Shown: one piece after another, positions 7,774-9,588 of the stretch
How positions within the stretch are numbered: position 1 is the first letter of the stretch
How the letters are laid out: each line of letters opens with the position of its first letter
Source of the DNA: Bacteroidia bacterium
Lineage (GTDB): Bacteria; Bacteroidota; Bacteroidia; Flavobacteriales; Flavobacteriaceae
Length of the DNA: 9,588 bases
Direction of reading: 5' to 3'
Assembly: GCA_030425715.1 (NCBI GenBank)
Contig: JAUIAA010000054.1
Span: 1 to 9,588 of the forward strand
Position numbers and translations under genes: made by a program
Notes under the pieces: model-generated
Told to the model about the DNA's origin: nothing
Seen by the model: only the letters and a program-made list of their open reading frames with translations
The model's database searches: none

Positions 7774-7802
7774 CAAAAGTATATAGAATTTTTTAAATCC
7801 AA
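7774..7802 (-). promoter_or_regulatory. Predicted topA promoter (Bacteroidota -33/-7 type)
   Basis: The minus strand reads TTG (7802-7800), an 18-base spacer, then TACTTTTG (7781-7774), a perfect match to the flavobacterial pattern TTG-N17-23-TAnnTTTG read by the primary sigma factor of Bacteroidota. Transcription would begin near 7768, upstream of both candidate topA starts. It may serve the whole topA to gldN series, since no other clear promoter was found downstream. Confidence 0.6.
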
Positions 7803-7898
7803 TTTTTTTCTTAGGTTTTTCAATAAATTCCATCCTATTTATCATATTTTTAACAACTTTTTTTATGCCATAATGTCAGAAAAAGTAAATTAAGATTG

Positions 7899-7906
7899 TA
7901 TCTTTG
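7899..7906 (+). promoter_or_regulatory. Predicted -7 box of the miaB promoter
   Basis: TATCTTTG matches TAnnTTTG exactly and ends 17 bases before the miaB ATG. No TTG is found 17-23 bases upstream, so the -33 element is weak or absent. The implied 5' leader is only about ten bases, too short for a standard Shine-Dalgarno arrangement. Confidence 0.5.
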
Positions 7907-7923
7907 CCCACCAAATTACAGTT

Positions 7924-9357
7924 ATGTTGAGTGAAAAAATAATTGAAGAAGACAAACAAGGCCAAGCTATTGTCACCTTAAATAAAGAAGGTAACACAAA
8001 AAAACTTTTTATTGAAAGTTATGGTTGTCAGATGAATATGAGCGATAGTGAAATTGTTGCTTCCATTTTATCGGAAGAAGGTTTCGATACTACCCCTAAT
8101 TTAGAAGATGCCGATTTGGTTTTGGTAAACACTTGTTCTATTAGAGAAAAAGCAGAACAAACCATTCGTAAAAGATTACAAAAATACAATCGTGTAAAAC
8201 GCATCAATCCAGCAATGAAAATTGGTGTTTTGGGTTGTATGGCTGAACGATTGAAAACCAAATTTTTAGAAGAAGAAAAAGCAGTTGATTTGGTAGTTGG
8301 CCCAGATGCTTATCGTGACTTACCAAATTTGGTTAGAGAAGTAGAAGCTGGTAAAGATGCCATCAATGTTATTCTATCAAAGGAAGAAACCTATGGAGAT
8401 GTAACCCCAGTAAGGTTAAACACCAATGGCGTTTCGGCATTTATCTCTATTACAAGAGGTTGTGATAATATGTGTACTTTTTGCGTAGTTCCTTTTACAC
8501 GAGGGAGAGAAAGAAGTAGGGATCCTAAAAGTATTGTAGAAGAAGCACAAGACCTTTGGAACAAAGGCTATAAAGAAATTACCTTACTAGGGCAAAATGT
8601 TGACTCATACTTATGGTACGGTGGTGGTTTGAAAAAAGATTTTGACAAGGCTTCTGACATAGCCAAAGCCACCGCAGTTGACTTTGCTAAATTAATGGAA
8701 ATGGTAGCACTAGCTGTACCAAAAATTCGTATACGTTTTGCTACTTCCAATCCGCAAGACATGAGTTTAGATGTGTTGCATACCATGGCAAAATACGATA
8801 ATATTTGCAAGTACATTCACCTACCTGTACAATCTGGAAGTACTAGAATATTAGAAAAAATGAATCGTCAACATACACGAGAAGAGTATATGGAGTTGAT
8901 TGACAATGTTAAAAAAATCATTCCAAATTGTGCAATTTCACAAGATATGATTGTAGGTTTTTGCGGCGAAACAGAAGAAGATCACCAAGATACGCTATCC
9001 TTAATGGAATACGTAAAATACGATTTTGGATTTATGTTTGCTTACTCGGAAAGACCAGGGACTTTGGCTGCTAAAAAATTAGAAGACGATGTGCCAATGG
9101 AAGTTAAAAAAAGAAGACTTTCAGAAATTATTAACCTACAACAAAAACACAGTTTATACCATATGGAAAAAATGGTAGGTAAAACTGTGGAGGTTTTGAT
9201 TGAAGGAAATTCAAAAAAATCGGATACCCATTGGATGGGCAGAACTACGCAAAATGCGGTAGTAGTATTCCCTAAAGGGGAAGAAAAAATTGGGGATATG
9301 GTAATGGTTAAGGTGGAAGACTGTACCTCTGCAACTTTATTAGGAACAAAAATTTAA
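7924..9357 (+). CDS. miaB: tRNA-2-methylthio-N6-dimethylallyladenosine synthase MiaB
   Basis: This radical-SAM methylthiotransferase adds the 2-methylthio group to i6A37 of tRNAs reading UNN codons. The 477-residue product has the three MTTase parts in order. The N-terminal UPF0004 domain carries cysteines C35 (SYGCQMN), C71 (NTCSIREKAEQ) and C105 (LGCMAER), which hold the auxiliary 4Fe-4S cluster. The radical-SAM core has CxxxCxxC at C180, C184 and C187 (RGCDNMCTFCVVP). A TRAM RNA-binding domain occupies about 416-477. SIREKAEQ and LGQNVDSY favour MiaB over RimO or MtaB. A stretch of about 28 residues after NVDSY (229-256, YLWYGGGLKKDFDKA onward) is longer than in E. coli MiaB; I believe this is common in Bacteroidota. 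The ATG at 7924 is chosen because it gives about 27 residues before the MTTase domain and follows the promoter box. It diverges from topA and is followed after ten bases by a sigma-54 activator gene, probably co-transcribed. Confidence 0.97.
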   Translation: MLSEKIIEEDKQGQAIVTLNKEGNTKKLFIESYGCQMNMSDSEIVASILSEEGFDTTPNLEDADLVLVNTCSIREKAEQTIRKRLQKYNRVKRINPAMKIGVLGCMAERLKTKFLEEEKAVDLVVGPDAYRDLPNLVREVEAGKDAINVILSKEETYGDVTPVRLNTNGVSAFISITRGCDNMCTFCVVPFTRGRERSRDPKSIVEEAQDLWNKGYKEITLLGQNVDSYLWYGGGLKKDFDKASDIAKATAVDFAKLMEMVALAVPKIRIRFATSNPQDMSLDVLHTMAKYDNICKYIHLPVQSGSTRILEKMNRQHTREEYMELIDNVKKIIPNCAISQDMIVGFCGETEEDHQDTLSLMEYVKYDFGFMFAYSERPGTLAAKKLEDDVPMEVKKRRLSEIINLQQKHSLYHMEKMVGKTVEVLIEGNSKKSDTHWMGRTTQNAVVVFPKGEEKIGDMVMVKVEDCTSATLLGTKI

Positions 9358-9367
9358 ATTGATACTA

Positions 9368-9588
9368 TTGGAACCTCTACAAACCATAAAACAACGTTTT
9401 GGAATTATTGGTAACAACAACCAATTAAATATTGCATTACAAAAAACAATTCGTGTTGCACCTACAGATATATCGGTTTTGGTTACTGGTGAAAGTGGTG
9501 TGGGTAAAGAGGTTATTCCTAAAATCATACACAATTTATCGCATAGAAAACACGCAAAATATATTGCCGTAAACTGTGGTGCCATACC
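9368..9588 (+). CDS. Sigma-54-dependent AAA+ transcriptional activator (5' part only)
   Basis: Partial gene: about 73 codons are visible before the right edge. The frame reads EPLQTIKQRFGIIGNN near the start, then TDISVLVTGESGVGKE, KIIHNLSHRKHAKYI and AVNCGAI. This is the N-terminal part of the NtrC-type AAA+ domain; GESGVGKE (41-48) is the Walker A motif, and the NCGAI segment normally precedes the ELFGHxxGAFTGA sigma-54 contact loop, which is past the edge. Such proteins use ATP hydrolysis to remodel sigma-54 RNA polymerase at promoters. No ATG lies in frame between the miaB stop and the conserved region. The best start is the TTG at 9368, ten bases after miaB, which yields (M)EPLQTIKQRF and matches the N-terminus I recall for flavobacterial homologues. 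The AAA+ domain starts almost at once, so there is no receiver or other N-terminal sensor domain. The signal it answers to and its targets cannot be told. Confidence 0.88.
   Translation, partial: MEPLQTIKQRFGIIGNNNQLNIALQKTIRVAPTDISVLVTGESGVGKEVIPKIIHNLSHRKHAKYIAVNCGAI

Noticed and set aside
9340..9585. Minus-strand open frame of 81 codons at the right edge
   Set aside because: It lies opposite the clearly conserved sigma-54 activator frame with its Walker A motif, so it is a shadow.
1..9588. CRISPR arrays, tRNA/rRNA genes, insertion sequences, attachment sites, phage genes
   Set aside because: No regularly spaced repeats, transposase-like products, terminal inverted repeats or tRNA-like folds were seen; composition is uniform throughout.

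Overview
The window comes from a low-GC member of the Bacteroidota, most likely family Flavobacteriaceae. It carries the type IX secretion / gliding motility genes gldK, gldL, gldM and gldN in their usual order. The coding style is AT-rich with few Shine-Dalgarno sites, and perfect copies of the Bacteroidota -7 promoter element (TAnnTTTG) lie in the one divergent intergenic region. The genus cannot be resolved by eye.

Layout. On the minus strand, read right to left, six genes run in one direction: topA (7697-5217), an arginase-fold protein (5164-4007), gldK (3852-2452), gldL (2380-1742), gldM (1690-155) and the first 47 codons of gldN (142-1, cut by the window edge). On the plus strand, miaB (7924-9357) diverges from topA and is followed after 10 bases by the start of a sigma-54-dependent AAA+ activator (from 9368, cut by the right edge). 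There is no gene-free stretch over 300 bases. The longest gaps are the 226-bp topA/miaB divergent region and the 154 bp between the arginase-fold gene and gldK.

How the genes work together. GldL and GldM form the proton-driven inner-membrane motor of the type IX secretion system. GldK (an outer-membrane lipoprotein) and GldN form the periplasmic ring complex that GldM contacts. TopA and MiaB are housekeeping proteins (DNA relaxation; tRNA methylthiolation). The truncated activator probably belongs to the miaB transcript.

The least explained gene is the arginase-fold protein. It keeps the ureohydrolase scaffold, but three of the six expected manganese-ligand positions are replaced (Gln, Lys and Gly), and it has a C-terminal extension of about 75 residues. 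It is probably not a working formimidoylglutamase or arginase, and its place between topA and the gld genes makes it the best candidate here for an undescribed function. Two start sites also need care: gldK should begin at the ATG at 3852 rather than an upstream TTG, and the sigma-54 activator appears to use a TTG start. No mobile elements, CRISPR arrays, tRNA or rRNA genes were seen.
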